A DNA stretch of 64,000 nucleotides from Stagonosporopsis chrysanthemi (lineage: Eukaryota; Ascomycota; Dothideomycetes; Pleosporales; Didymellaceae). This document shows, piece after piece, positions 1-11,703 of the stretch. Position 1 is the stretch's first letter; the number at the start of each line of letters is the position of its first letter. The translations under genes were made by a program, and so were the position numbers. The stretch covers positions 124,001-188,000 of the forward strand of contig JAFISE010000028.1 of the NCBI GenBank assembly GCA_022560025.1, given 5' to 3'. The notes below the pieces were generated by a model. It made no database searches. It saw nothing but the letters and a program-made list of their open reading frames with translations, and was not told the origin of the DNA.

Positions 1-353
1 AAAATTTTGTACGAGCTTTCACCGTCCAGCTTCGTGGCGAGCCAGGAAAGGTTGGAAAATGTTGGCTTATGGGAAAGGCTCGGTCAGAAAATGGGGTCTT
101 GCTGTGCCTCATAGCTAGATAGCTGTTAACCAATCAGCTTTCTGAGAGTCGCGATACGAACGAAGGTTAGAGCGGATTTCATTAGCGTAAGCCTAGTGCC
201 GGTCCTTGGATGCCTTGACTCCACCCTTCCGTCCATTCATCCCATTTCAAGAGTGCACGATGCTGCACATCTGTGCAATACAACAGGAAGCTAGAGACTC
301 ATCTTCTTCGTTGTTGCTCCATTATTCGCTGCCCACCTCGAGTCTTTTTGATA
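1..353. other. 5' flank of Zn2Cys6 gene
   Basis: No gene is visible here. It probably carries the promoter and 5' leader of the regulator starting at 354. An in-frame ATG at 273 would add 27 residues, but they do not look like part of the family, so 354 is preferred. Confidence 0.5.
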
Positions 354-1836
354 ATGCCAGCCCTCGTAGCGAGACCCCGGGTTGAGGCAGGTCGGAAGAG
401 ACGCACTCACGCGAAGTCAAGAAAAGGATGTGGTAATTGTAAATTACGACGAGTGAAGGTAAGTTACTATTACTGTGAGCCGTACAGGGTCCATCCGCTA
501 AATTTCAAGTGTGATGAAGCTCAGCCGTCCTGCAAGAAGTGCAAGCTTTATGGCGTTGCTTGCGACTATTCCGATAGAGCAGGCTTTTTAGATCTTGATG
601 CTCAAGGATCTTTCCAGGTGCGATTTGAGTCGATCACCAACTTAGATTTGCCCAGCCCTGATGATGCGATTGTTGATTCATCTTCACCGGACCCAGGCAC
701 CACTCTCGGTCGCTGGATTCCTCCGCACCAAAACATCTCAATCAGCTCCACCCTGGCTGCTGTCATCGATCATTCGCTCCAGTCCAAGACATCGGACTTT
801 AATTGGACGATCAATCCTTGGCAGTTCACCGGAGGACAATTACACGTCGTATCAAGGTTTAGAGAAAGGACCGCGTTGACAATCGGCAATCCCAAAATGG
901 CACCACTGTACCGTGACATGGTATGCGAGCTTGCGTGCAAGGTAATATGAACCTTCCAAAGGCTAGTGATATCGCTGATAGTCCCAGCATCCCTTTCTCA
1001 TGCACATGCTCCTCAGCGTGACTTTGATGCACGACGCCCACCTTGCGGATCCATTAACAGGCGCTCCCACCACAAACAGCAGCCAGACAGCTCTCGAACA
1101 CTGGAACAAGGCTTCGAAGCTTTTCAATGATGTGCTGTCACGGCCGATTCCGCCATCGTACCGAGATGCTATTTGGGCCACGGGAGTGTTTCTGGGGGCA
1201 GCATCCTTCTGGTCAATTGTTTCTACAAGCCCGTACGATTTATGGCCTCTAAAACCAGCAGAACCCTACGATCTTTCTTGGCTGAAAATCGGGGAGGGTA
1301 AAAAGCACCTTTGGCGACTCGCTCAACCTCTGAGATCCGACAGCATCTTCTGTGGTATTGCCAGGGACAATAGCTGTCTTTCTGTCCCAGAATGGGCAGC
1401 TACTAAAAGTGCTTTTCATCCTAGATCATACACTATTTCTCGTGTTCTGGAATTGTTTGAAATGACAGGCCTGCCTGACGAACCTCAAGGTGTCTATTAT
1501 CATCCTTTGCTCGCACTGTTCAAATGCCCGAATGTCAAATTGACGGATGATAATGCGCTCAAGTTTCTTTACGTCATGGCTGTGTTTACGCCGGAGTTCC
1601 TCGAACTTCTGGAAACCAAAGACATGAAAGCAATCTTTATCATGGGATGGTGGTACATACTACTGAGAACTGGAGATCTATGGTGGATGACTCGGCGAGC
1701 GAGAATAGAAGGGCGTGCAATACGTATCTGGTTGAGAAGACAAAGCGGGGGTGGAGACTTTGCAGAACTGTTAGATCATATGGAGAAGCACGCTGGAAGG
1801 ACAGAAGGAACGGCGAAGTGGTTCTTCGAGACCTGA
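354..1836 (+). CDS. Zn(II)2Cys6 fungal transcription factor, 461 aa
   Basis: This is a probable nuclear DNA-binding regulator. Exons are 354-458, 510-941 and 988-1836, with introns of 51 and 46 nt. Residues about 25-55 form a complete zinc cluster, C-x2-C-x6-C-x6-C-x2-C-x6-C, preceded by a basic stretch (RKRRTHAKSRKG). The first intron splits the cluster directly before the third cysteine (LRRVK|CDE), a common position in this family. The third exon opens with HPFLMHMLLSVTLMHDAHL, the start of the C-terminal regulatory region seen in many fungal C6 regulators, including sterol-uptake-type proteins. Intron 1 is a multiple of three with no stop, so its retention would insert 17 residues into the zinc cluster. 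The target genes cannot be read from the sequence. The next intact gene downstream is on the opposite strand. Confidence 0.85.
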
Positions 1837-2171
1837 AATTGCTTCGTGAGCCTGAGGTCGCGCGCAATTTCTCTGCGTAACTATGGCAATCACACTGCAA
1901 GGTCGAAGTGCTTAGCTGCATGCAGGCATCGATGTGCATTGATGTGGCCACGAACTTCTCGATCAGGTGAGGCTGAGCGCCTACGGACGGGCTCGAAACG
2001 CCGTTCGCCCACCGACGCCGCAACCTCGTCTTCCACAGTCTCACGCCCAACACACAGCATGGTGCGTGCACTCTTATGGCTTCAATGTACCACATGTCTT
2101 TGTGTGCCGCAAGCAACTCCTTCGACTGTCCCCATAGCTTCGTATGAGCACGGGTAAAAGCTACTTAGAGC
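1837..2171. other. Spacer between regulator and kinase relic
   Basis: No supported gene. It may hold the 3' end of the regulator transcript and more decayed sequence belonging to the kinase relic that follows. Confidence 0.4.
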
Positions 2172-2975
2172 TTGGTTTCCGGACAAAGGCGCTTCGATCG
2201 TTTGTCTTTCTTTAGCGGGGGGGATTTCCATGAGATATCCACCATCTTCCAACGCATGTCACAGAAGACATGGAGTCGCATCCCTCGAATCTGCATTGTG
2301 TTCCGTTTGATCCACCAGCTTGAAGCAATAGCAGGCTTTGTAATCAACGATATTACGGATTTCTGGTTCCCTTCACCGTCCGAGCTCTACCAGAAAGCCT
2401 TGAGAGCCACGCCGCAAGAACAGACTTCATTGAGCAACAACACCTTGTCTATAATACCAAGGCTTTTGATTTGGAACGTACCGATGTACAGCATGGGCAC
2501 TCCCGAGACCCAGAAGATATTCCACTAGGAGTAGGTGGACAGTTGAGAAAGGAAGCTTCCGGCTTTGTTGACAAAGTGGTCAGCAGTGTGCCTTGCGAAG
2601 AACACACGAGAAAGCTATTATATCGGAACAAGAACTTCAAAAAGACAGGACGATGCTTCAAGACTTTGAAAATGAACTCTTGAGCCTAATGAAGTTATCA
2701 CGAGCATATCGTCACATCGTGGACTTGATCGGACGCTATAGACAGACAAAGTACGTTGGGATCCTGATGTCTCCAGTCGCATATTGCAATCTGGCAGAGT
2801 TTCTCGAGCACCCAGACCTTGGATAACCAGCAATAGAGGTTGCGAATCTATTTTTGGGTTTTTCAGCTCCGCCCTAAGCTTCTTGCACGATAACAGAATT
2901 TGTCATGAAGACATCAAGCCCTCCAATATCTTGATTACGAGCAGTGAAATTCATTGCCCTATGTCACGACAGTAA
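2172..2975 (+). pseudogene. Decayed, truncated Ser/Thr protein kinase
   Basis: Fragments in changing frames resemble the fungal kinases that have a long N-terminal region before the catalytic domain. In order they are an N-terminal piece (TWSRIPRICIVFRLIHQL, then DITDFWFP), a glycine-loop-like piece (GFVDKVVSSV), a piece around SPVAYCNLAEFLE, and a catalytic-loop piece (CHEDIKPSNILI). The frame changes near 2430, at an A-run near 2638-2645, and around 2830, where there is also an in-frame stop (DNQQ then TAG). The sequence stops after the catalytic loop, so the DFG segment, activation loop and C-lobe are missing. It cannot encode a working kinase. An assembly error could explain one shift but not the shifts, stop and truncation together. 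Confidence 0.75.
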
Positions 2976-3086
2976 ATTATCGTGATTGCCAGAACCTTCA
3001 CGTTCGTACATAGAATCTACAGAGGTAAAGAAAGAGTATGATTGATCTAGTGTAGTAGCAAAATAGAAAACATAATGTTTATTGAA

Positions 3087-4096
3087 TCACTCCAGGGTCT
3101 CGTGCTCGTGGAACACCAGAGCGCGTACCTCGATACTTTCCCTACCCTCTTTCTCTTCCGTACCTGGGATGTGGAACGCAGTATGTGGCACACGCCTTGC
3201 ACGTCCATCCTTCTTTGAGTCGAAACACTTGATAAGAATGACTTCCTCTGGGCTGAGATTCGACTTATAAAACCACCTAAGGCCTGCGTCAGTCATTTTG
3301 ATCTGAACAATCTTTGAACGGCGAGCAACCTACCGGTGAGCAGAGTTATGCTTTACAGCATACGTTTCACCCCTACGGTTGGGATAGATGAGCTCAGTGA
3401 CAACCAGAGAATCATCGGAGACACTGTTCGCCTCGGCAATGGCAAGGGGGTCACGCTGCACAGTTTTAATTGGTCGCCACACATTGATAATCTGCACTCG
3501 GGACTGTAGAAGTTTGTCTGCATCATCAGGGAGGTGGAAGGGGACACGAGAGAGCGCAGCATCATAGGATTGATCGATGTGCACTCGCTGTACTGGTCCG
3601 CGGAGCTGGCGGCTGGTAGACGCGCCGCCTGGTGGCTGGCGCCGAATGGTGTGGTCGAAGATGTGAATGCGTGTTGCACCAGTGCTTTGCTAATCAGTAC
3701 TAGTATACAGTGCAGGTCCGAATCTACTTACGCATCTTTCAGGAGTTGCTCGGTCTCCTTGTAATACTGATCCTTGATTTTCTCGTCATCGAGGAAGTCT
3801 TTCTCAACACTCGAATGGTTGTAAAACTGGAAGCCATTTGAATCGAGAGAGTAATCGCTCTCACGACCTCGCACATCTTTGACTACAACGGGGAATGTTT
3901 CGAAAGGACGATTGTATGTCTCCGGGCGATCAACATAAGTCGGATGGGGTGGTGATCCATCCTCATTTGCCTTGTGGTAGTTCAAGGTCGTGTGCACATT
4001 CTTTGGCCCACTTGTAATGACTGGGTTCGTAGACTGTACAGTCTGTGGTGTGAAAGTAGAGGCCGGCGTAGGTGCAGAAACAGTGGCGGTCGCCAT
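3087..4096 (-). CDS. CmcJ/NvfI/AsaB-type hydroxylase-methyltransferase-like protein, 301 aa
   Basis: Exons on the minus strand are 4096-3732, 3684-3334 and 3276-3087, with introns of 47 and 57 nt. The protein has the typical order of this fungal family: TTLNYHKANEDGSPPHPTYV near residue 35, then the core VHIDQSYDAALSRVPFHLP and VQIINVWRPIKTV, and a C-terminal LIKCFDSKKDGRARRVPHTAF followed by ESIEVRALVFH. Family members include the cephamycin CmcJ/P8 chain, AsaB and so-called GA4-desaturase-like proteins. The HIDQS and RAR segments match the proposed iron and 2-oxoglutarate ligands, so an oxidative role on a small molecule is likely but the substrate is unknown. No signal peptide is visible. 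The nearest upstream gene is an amino acid permease on the same strand, but this is not a recognisable biosynthetic cluster. Confidence 0.85.
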
Positions 4097-4463
4097 GGTC
4101 AGATTGATAGTACCGATAGATTACTTTTCATTGTTGACATTTAATAGCTCTTATACCCAGTGAATGAGCACAATGTACGTTGGTCGATATGTCAGCTTGA
4201 GACTGCCCCGCAAGCACGCCATATGCTCAGACAACCGAGTGATCGGCTTTGGAATGGCAGACGGACGAATGGATTCATCCGATCGAAGACTGGCTTAATA
4301 ATTGGACCCCGGCCTGCTAGATCAGTCTTACGGGTGTTTCGAAGCAGACACACGTCACTGTAACTCTATTTGGTGTGATGGCAGCGATTCTGATGGGTCG
4401 TGAACTACCGCTGTGATGTTGTGCAAATATCACACCTTCTGTTGTTGCTTATTATGCTACTCT
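4097..4463. other. Intergenic, 367 bp
   Basis: Lies between two minus-strand genes. It should hold the promoter of the CmcJ-type gene and the 3' end of the permease transcript. I see no gene. Confidence 0.5.
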
Positions 4464-6163
4464 CTACGTTGCGACGTGTATGAGCTGAGTGATAGTTGTG
4501 CCATCGTCCAACACACTAGCCTTCTCTTCCACACGATAGCCTCTCAATTTAGGTATGAGTTTGAGCCACACATACCAATACACAAAGCCGAAAAGGATCC
4601 TGCGTGAATAATCAGCCTAGACGGGTCAAGACTCAATGAAGTTTTACTTACACGCTGATGCCAATAATGGCGTAGGTCGCATACCAGATACCTGCCCTCT
4701 GGTGCTCCGGCGGAAAAAACGGAGCTGCTAGTAAAGCAAGACAGAGAGCTATGCGCAACACTATGGCTGAATTCCATGCTTTAAAGGGTCTTTTCAAGTT
4801 TGGCCTTGAGTAACGAAGCCACAGGAGACCAGCCGATGTTGCTAATGCAAATATCTGGCCTGGGTAACCTTCAACTTCAAGAATGAACGAGTAAACTTCA
4901 CCCGAGGGCGGAAGTGCAATGACCAACAACGATGGTATATAGTGGACGATAAGGCCACCGAGAGGAGCGTTGAACGGCTTCGACGAAGCCAGGAGCTCGG
5001 GAAAGGGCAGAAAACCTTGTCGGGCAATCTCTTGGTTCAGTCGAGCCTAACAAATGTGAGCAAACCGTATTTCATTATAGTGTGTATCTTACCAGGGCGA
5101 AAGTAACAACCATGACGTTGCCAACTCCTGATAAGGCCACCGCGAGTGGTAGTATAACCTTTCCTATCGTGGGACCAAAAAGCTTCTCGAAAAACAATGC
5201 TGCAATGAGCTCTTTGCTTTCTTTGATCTCATCCAAAGGAATGACAATGAAGTATGCAATGTTGACCAAAGAATACAGTACGCAAGCTGTAACGAGTGCG
5301 GTAATCGACACTGACTTCAGTGTTCGAATGGGATTTCGAACCTCGTTGAGAACGTTGCTGACGTTGTTAAGACCGGCGTAGGAATAGAAAACCTTGAATA
5401 GCGACGTTGATATTGTACCCCAGCTCCACTCTGTGTCTTTCCATAAATCTGATCCTGTTGGGAAATGGCTTCGCCGCCCATCAAGGCCTTTGGGCTTGAA
5501 TATAACAACAAATAGACCAGAGAAGACCATGAAAAGTACCAAGCCGACCTTGATCCAACCCAAGAAATTTTGGATCGCAATGCCGGTCTTTCTGAAGCAT
5601 CCGTGCACGATGGTGACTGCGGTAAGCAGCCCCACGGCTAACGTTTTGCGTAAGACATCAGTGGCCTGGATGTCAAATGCGTATAGTGTGTACTGAGCGA
5701 ACACAATACAATTGCTGGCTGTGAAGCCAAGTAAGACCGCTTGCACGGCCATGAGTGTACTGGCCAGGTATCGGGGTTTTCGATATGTGAACTCCAGGTA
5801 CACCTTTTCGCCTCCAGATCGAGGTAACATACATCCGTATTCGAGGGCAACTGCAAGACCACAGGCTGCGATAATTGCACCAATGATCCATAGCGAGAGG
5901 CTGAGACCGACACTGCCCACAGCCTTCACGATAACTCCAGGTGTCGCGAAGATTCCGCTGCCGATAACGCGTGATATGACGAGGATGTAGGCGCTGGACC
6001 AGGTGATGGTTCGACCAAGCGTCGAGGTTTCTGGCAGCACATCGTCTTCGATAGAGCGCGACGGTTGATACGCCTTCCCATCATCGCTATTGACGTACGT
6101 TTTTGTACTGTCGGATTGCGAGCAGGAAGACGAGAGTAAGGGTTGGTTCTCATTCGAAGTCAT
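4464..6163 (-). CDS. MUP1-like amino acid (methionine-type) permease, 533 aa
   Basis: This is a plasma-membrane amino acid/proton symporter of the APC superfamily, LAT/high-affinity methionine permease type. Exons are 6163-5093, 5046-4652 and 4599-4464, with introns of 46 and 52 nt. After a hydrophilic Ser-rich N-terminus, the first membrane segment carries VISRVIGSGIFATPGVI, the conserved substrate-binding loop of the family, and about twelve hydrophobic segments follow. The segment YSYAGLNNVSNVLNEVRNP is the conserved TM6 and following loop of LAT-type carriers. Exon 2 adds ARLNQEIARQGFLPFP and exon 3 ends with a short charged cytoplasmic tail. The length fits fungal Mup1 homologues. Methionine specificity is inferred from overall resemblance, not from a decisive residue. 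It is divergent from CHL1. Confidence 0.85.
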
Positions 6164-6795
6164 GTTGGCTCAAGTGACGTGCATCACAGCAGGTCTGAAC
6201 AGCCTGGAATAAGGCATCCCGATGCAAAGGTGTGCAACTAAGGAATCGATCAATTGTCAGCAAACACTGCCATCATCTGCTCACTGAATGTCGCGCTCAC
6301 GATGTGTTGATAAGGTGTGACACCTGTTCCAGACACGACGCGTTGATTGGCGCATGGCGGTCTTGTGTGACAGCACGCCATATTCATGACAGTTGACGCA
6401 GCAAACAGCAACGTGAATGGGAGAGCCTCGGCTACAATCGAACGTGTTCGCTTTTGTAAGCCGGCCGCAAGACCAATTATTCTCATGAGAGAGAATGGTC
6501 ACCGTCACGTTTGTCCTGGCTGATTGAGCTCATCTGGCGGCGGACCCTAATCCTAGCAAGTCACCAGCAGCAAACAACCCGTTCCACTCTTTCAATTCCG
6601 CACAGGACGACATATAGTGCAAGAACGCGCGTCGATATTGACACTTAATACAAAGATACATGAAATTTGATGAGATGAGAAATGGGTCAGAGAAGTGGGG
6701 TGGCATCGTAACACGTGATTCAGAAATGCTTGGCAGACAAACGCCTCTTCTTCGCGTGCTTCATATCGCCACAACAAGGTGCACAATCCACAGCC
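6164..6795. other. Divergent promoter between permease and CHL1, 632 bp
   Basis: No gene is visible. The region serves both the permease (leftwards) and the helicase (rightwards). It contains a CACGTG palindrome 79 bp before the CHL1 start codon. Confidence 0.5.
6712..6717. promoter_or_regulatory. CACGTG E-box upstream of CHL1
   Basis: The extended sequence on the minus strand reads ATCACGTG, which matches the core bound by Cbf1-type bHLH factors. Function is inferred from the motif and its position only. Confidence 0.35.
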
Positions 6796-9532
6796 ATGCC
6801 TAACGACAGTAATGCACGGGACTTCCATCATCCTTATGAGCCTTACGAAATTCAGAAGCAGTTCATGAATGCTGTTTATGATTGTCTAGAGCATGGCAAA
6901 GTCGGCATCTTCGAATCGCCAACAGGAACCGGTAAATCACTGAGTCTAATTTGCGGCTCACTGACTTGGCTGCGTGATCACAAACGACGCACTTTCGAAG
7001 ATGGCTTCCAGGTTGAATCGACAGATGGCGATGACCCACCCTGGATGCTTGAGCATGCCCGCAATCAGAGAAAACAAGAAGCTTTCCGACGACGGCAGGA
7101 GCTTAATGAACGCCTTGCAAATATCAGAGCCAAGGAGCAACGCGCCAGAGATCGCGCTACAATAGCAACGCATAACAACAAACGACAGAGAGTCGGCCTG
7201 AATGATGCCAAGAACGAGGACGCCGAGGCACAGTTCGCGCTCGACGACTACGAAACCGATCAAGAGATTGCGGGCAGTGAGACTGCCAAGTTTGATAAAT
7301 CTGGCCTCTCTGCAGAAACGCAAGCGCTGATGGACAAGCTCGGCTTCGCTGATAGTGAGATGAAAGCTGAAGACGGAACGGCATTTGATGAGACAAAGAT
7401 ATTCTTTTGTTCTCGAACGCACTCACAGCTGACACAGTTTTCATGCGAACTATCACGAGTCAGGATGCCTCCTGCCATAACAATGGAGGAAGCTGTCCCC
7501 GGCGGTGACGCCGAAAGACTTACAGAAGATGTGAAATATCTGACTTTGGGATCGAGAAAGAATCTCTGCATTAATCCAAAAGTCAGTCGGCTAGGCAGCG
7601 CAACCGCGATCAACGAGCGGTGTCTTGAATTGCAACAATCCGTTTCGAGCGAGAGTAGATGCCCCTCCATGCCTACCAAAGATAACGAGGTTTTACTGAA
7701 CGATTTTCGCGATCATGCACTGGCAAAGATCAGGGACATTGAGGAATTAGGTAGCTTAGGTAAGAAGCTGGGCGTTTGTCCATACTATGCTTCGCGGCCA
7801 GCGACCAAATTCTGTGAGGTAGGCCTTCAAGTACGCGTTCTCCCGTGGAACTTGCTAACTCTTCAGATCGTCACTTTACCCTACCCATTACTGCTGCAAA
7901 GATCGGCACGCGAAGCGCTAGGCCTCTCGCTCAAGGATCACATTGTCATCATTGATGAAGCGCACAATTTGATGGACGCTATCGCTGGGATCTACTCTGT
8001 TTCAGTGACTCTTTCTCAAGTACAACGAGCCCGAAGTCAGCTCACCGTGTACCTGCAAAGGTTTAGGAACCGGTTGAAGGGCAAAAATCGCGTTTACGTC
8101 GCACAGATCATCCGCATCCTCGACTCCATCATCGGTCATTTGCAGACACAAAACACAGATCCGCAAGCAACCGACGGATTGGTTGATAGAGTCTCCATCA
8201 TGTCCGGCAAAGGTGTCGACCAGATCAACATTTTCAAGCTCAACGTATATCTGCAAGAAAGCAAGTTGGCGCGGAAGGTTGACGGATACACAGCGTACGC
8301 CGACGAGGCTGCCAAGGACTTTCCAATCTCACAACGAAAAGATAAACCGGTCAAGCCTGCTTGTCACACTGTACCAGTATTAATGCACGTACAATCGTTC
8401 CTTCTGTCTCTGATGAATCCTTCGGCAGAGGGACGCTTTTTCTACTCGAAGGAAGGTGATGGTGAAATCACCTTGCGCTATATGCTTCTTGATCCCACAT
8501 ACCATTTTCAAGACATCGTAGAAGACGCAAGAGCTGTAGTACTTGCCGGTGGAACGATGTCTCCTGTAAGCATACATAGCCTAACAAAATGTCATTGTTA
8601 ACATTCTCCAGATGAGCGACTACGAGCACCACCTCCTCCCTTATCTCCAGCGCGAAAAGATTCAAACCCTGTCATGTGGCCACGTCATACCACCTTCCAG
8701 CCTACTGGCCGTACCAATCACGAAGGTTTCGAATGGCGTCGAGTTCGATTTCACCTTCGAGAGCCGCAACAAGGAGAGCACCGTGGGTCTTCCGCTCTGA
8801 TGTCTCGACACATGCTGACTGTGGCTGCAGATCCTCAATCTTGGGCAAGCGGTCTTACAGATATCTAAACGAATTCCGGATGGGGTAGTTGTGTTCTTTC
8901 CAAGCTACGCCTACTTAGACACATGCATTGCGTCGTGGAAACGTCTTACTGCTCAGCCTTCAGGTCCAACTCTTTGGGATAGCTTTACGCGGGTCAAGCC
9001 AATCTTCCTTGAACAAAGGAGCGACCAATCGGCGAGCAGGGTCACTGAGTCAAGAGAGGAGGCAGTAGACTCTGTTCTGACAGCGTACAGTGCAGCTGTC
9101 GCATCAGGCAACGGGCGAGGTGCACTTCTCTTAGCTGTCATTGGTGGAACTCTCTCAGAAGGCATAAACTTCAGCGATGCTCTAGGCCGTGGTGTCGTCG
9201 TTGTTGGCCTACCCTTCCCCAATCCGCACTCGGCTGAGTGGAAAGCGAAATTGCAGTACATCAGATCCAAGGAGAATGCGCGAGGAGGAGATGGCAAGGC
9301 TGCTGCGAGAGATTTTTACGAGAATACGTGCATGCGCGCCGTCAACCAATGTGTAGGCCGTGCAATCCGACACAAAGGCGACTACGCGGCAATCATGATG
9401 CTAGATAAAAGATACGGCGGCGAACGCATTCAGAGCAAGTTGCCGATGTGGATCAAAGGGAGTTTGACTTCAGCACTCGGCCCCCACGACATGGAGAAAG
9501 CGCTGGACAAATTCTTTGCTGCTAAAGGGTGA
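6796..9532 (+). CDS. chl1: ATP-dependent DNA helicase CHL1 (DDX11 family), 864 aa
   Basis: This is a 5'-3' iron-sulfur superfamily 2 helicase needed in yeast for sister-chromatid cohesion and chromosome segregation. Exons are 6796-7818, 7867-8565, 8612-8782 and 8831-9532, with introns of 48, 46 and 48 nt. The N-terminus has the Q-motif-like FHHPYEPYEIQKQFM and Walker A SPTGTGKS near residue 41. Four cysteines suited to the 4Fe-4S cluster follow, in LCINPKV, NERCLEL, RCPS and VCPYYASR. The DEAH box (IIDEAHNLMD) comes just after intron 1. The C-terminal domain has GTMSP, DGVVVFFPSYAYLD, GGTLSEGINFSD and QCVGRAIRHKGDYA, the arginine-finger motif. The start at 6796 gives the family N-terminus; an upstream in-frame ATG at 6715 adds an unrelated 27 residues. 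Intron 1 is a multiple of three and stop-free. Confidence 0.95.
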
Positions 9533-9713
9533 AGACTATCAATCGTAGGACACTGCATTTCGGCAGGCCTGCCCAATAAAAGAGCTATTTATGGAATCCC
9601 GTCAACAACCAGGGTAGGCGACATGTGGCTGAGATTGCCCGGCCAACTTGTCTACTCTTGACTGCGGTTCCCCTATCTTGAATCAAACAACTATCCCATA
9701 ACAACATCCACAG

Positions 9714-11664
9714 ATGTTACCTCCCTATCAACACTTTCGCATCCCTGGGCCGCGTTCACTACGGGTGCTCGAATTGCAACCTGCTGCGTACTCAACAGAT
9801 TTTATTCGATGCGAGCTGAAACTGATCTCCTTAGACGACTTTCCACTATGGAATGCAAACTACACAGCCCTTTCGTATACCTGGGATGGACAAAGTCCGA
9901 GCTGTGAGGTCGATTGCAGTGGCGGTAGTCTACTCATTACTTCAAATTGCAACGCAGCTATAAGACAACTCCGCAGTACGACAGACACCAAACTTCTTTG
10001 GATTGACAGCATCTGCATCGACCAGACCCCAGAAGCTGTTGAGGAGCGTAACGTGCAGGTAGCCCTTATGGGTGACATCTACAAAAGCGCAGCAAGAGTT
10101 GTGGTTTGGCTAGGGCCTAGACATGAACGCATCGAGCGAGCTCTCCGACAGATCATGGATATCGCAATGGTGACGAGGTCAGCTCCGCCGTCAATTGCTA
10201 ATCGAGGACTGGTTCAGCAAAGACTTCACGACTATACACGGAACTTGCAGGAGAGTGAGTACACTTCACATCTTATTGAGCTGGACATTAACCCCGGTAG
10301 GCGTTCATTCAGCTTCAGAAGACCCTCTTAGTCCGCTCTTCGAGTGCTCTTGGTTTTTTCGTATGTGGGCGGTTCAGGAAGTCACCCTCTCAGCTATTCA
10401 AAGAACGTTCATACGATCTGGATCAACAGAAGTACCATGGCCTGTGCTCGTCATTGCCATGGATGCACTCAAAGTAGTGCGATACAAGTGGGGCCGCTGG
10501 CAAGAGGCAACAAGTTTGCAGAAACAACTGACGATGTACGTTATGATGCGCAGGATTCCTGGGAGCAAAGCAGTCTTGGACGATAATCCCGGAAATCCGC
10601 ACAACAATCCGTTGGTGTTGAGTATCTTGACGGGTACACGAAAGAAGCTCGCCGGTAACGAGAAGGACAAAATCATCGCATTGTATGGCCTGTTTATGGA
10701 ATTGTACATACCGTTCCCGGCGCCCGACTATAGATTGCCTGTGGAAGAGATATACAGACAAGCCACTATAGCTACCATTAGGTACGACAAGAGCCTTCAT
10801 ATTCTGTATCACGCGCCATCCGACAAGCGTCGTGCAAGCCTGGCATCCTGGGTTCCGGACTGGGCCGAGTCTGGATTTGATCAACAAGACGGACGACATG
10901 CTGTGGTCCATGATCGCTTCGCAGCCTATGGGTCAAGTCGCCCACTGTTCCACTTCTCAGATAACGAAACCTTGTTGACAATACGCGGGAAGATCATCGA
11001 CACCGTCATATTCAAGACAGAGCCACTCGCTGATTCCACCTCCTTCGCGCTCAAACTACGCGCCGGAATATCGCCAATAGACATGCGAGATTCGTTCATC
11101 CAGCACTCACACAACACAACTACCGTTCTACGCAGTTGGGTTGAGGTCAGCAGGTGGACCGACTATCCGACAGGCGAGCCCTCCAAGGATGCACTGCGGC
11201 GCATGCTTGTCCAGGATAACTCAGAGGAGAACAGAAAGTACAGTGTGGATGGTAGTTTCAACGCGTGGTACGAAATCATGAGTCGGAGCGATATTGAACT
11301 TGCAGTGAAGGGATTGACGAACATCCGCCTTACCTCGGAACACCAGAGCGAAGCGAGTCCGGACGAACTAAGAAGCTTCGCGATGGTCGCTCAAAATCCA
11401 TTCCATACGTTTGCGACGATCATGTGCTCTCGAAAATGCTTCTTTTACACAGAGAAGAACTACTTCGGTACTGCGCCAGATGCGCTGCCGGACTCGATGC
11501 AAGCAGGCGATGTTATTGCTCTGATCAGTGGGCTTGAAATGCCCATGCTACTACGGCGAGTGGAAGCAGGATACAGGCTCATCAGCCATGTCTACGTCCA
11601 CGGAGTTATGTATGGGGAGCTATGGCCCAAGAGCGATGACTTGATCGATATATCACTAGTTTAA
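9714..11664 (+). CDS. HET-domain protein, 634 aa
   Basis: This belongs to the heterokaryon-incompatibility (HET) domain family, whose members mediate non-self recognition and cell death in filamentous fungi, although most copies have no known role. Exons are 9714-10254 and 10301-11664 with a 46-nt intron; an acceptor 12 nt further on would also keep the frame. The HET motifs are in order: YTALSYTWDG near residue 50, LLWIDSICIDQ near 95, a RNVQVALMGDIYKSAARVVVWLG block, and FFRMWAVQEV after the intron. The rest of the protein is the long variable C-terminal part usual in HET-only proteins. No NACHT, WD40 or ankyrin repeats are visible. It converges on the small membrane protein gene with a gap of about 40 bp. 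Confidence 0.9.
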
Positions 11665-11703
11665 CACGATCAATACACCATAGCAGCCAAGTTGTGCACC
11701 CGG

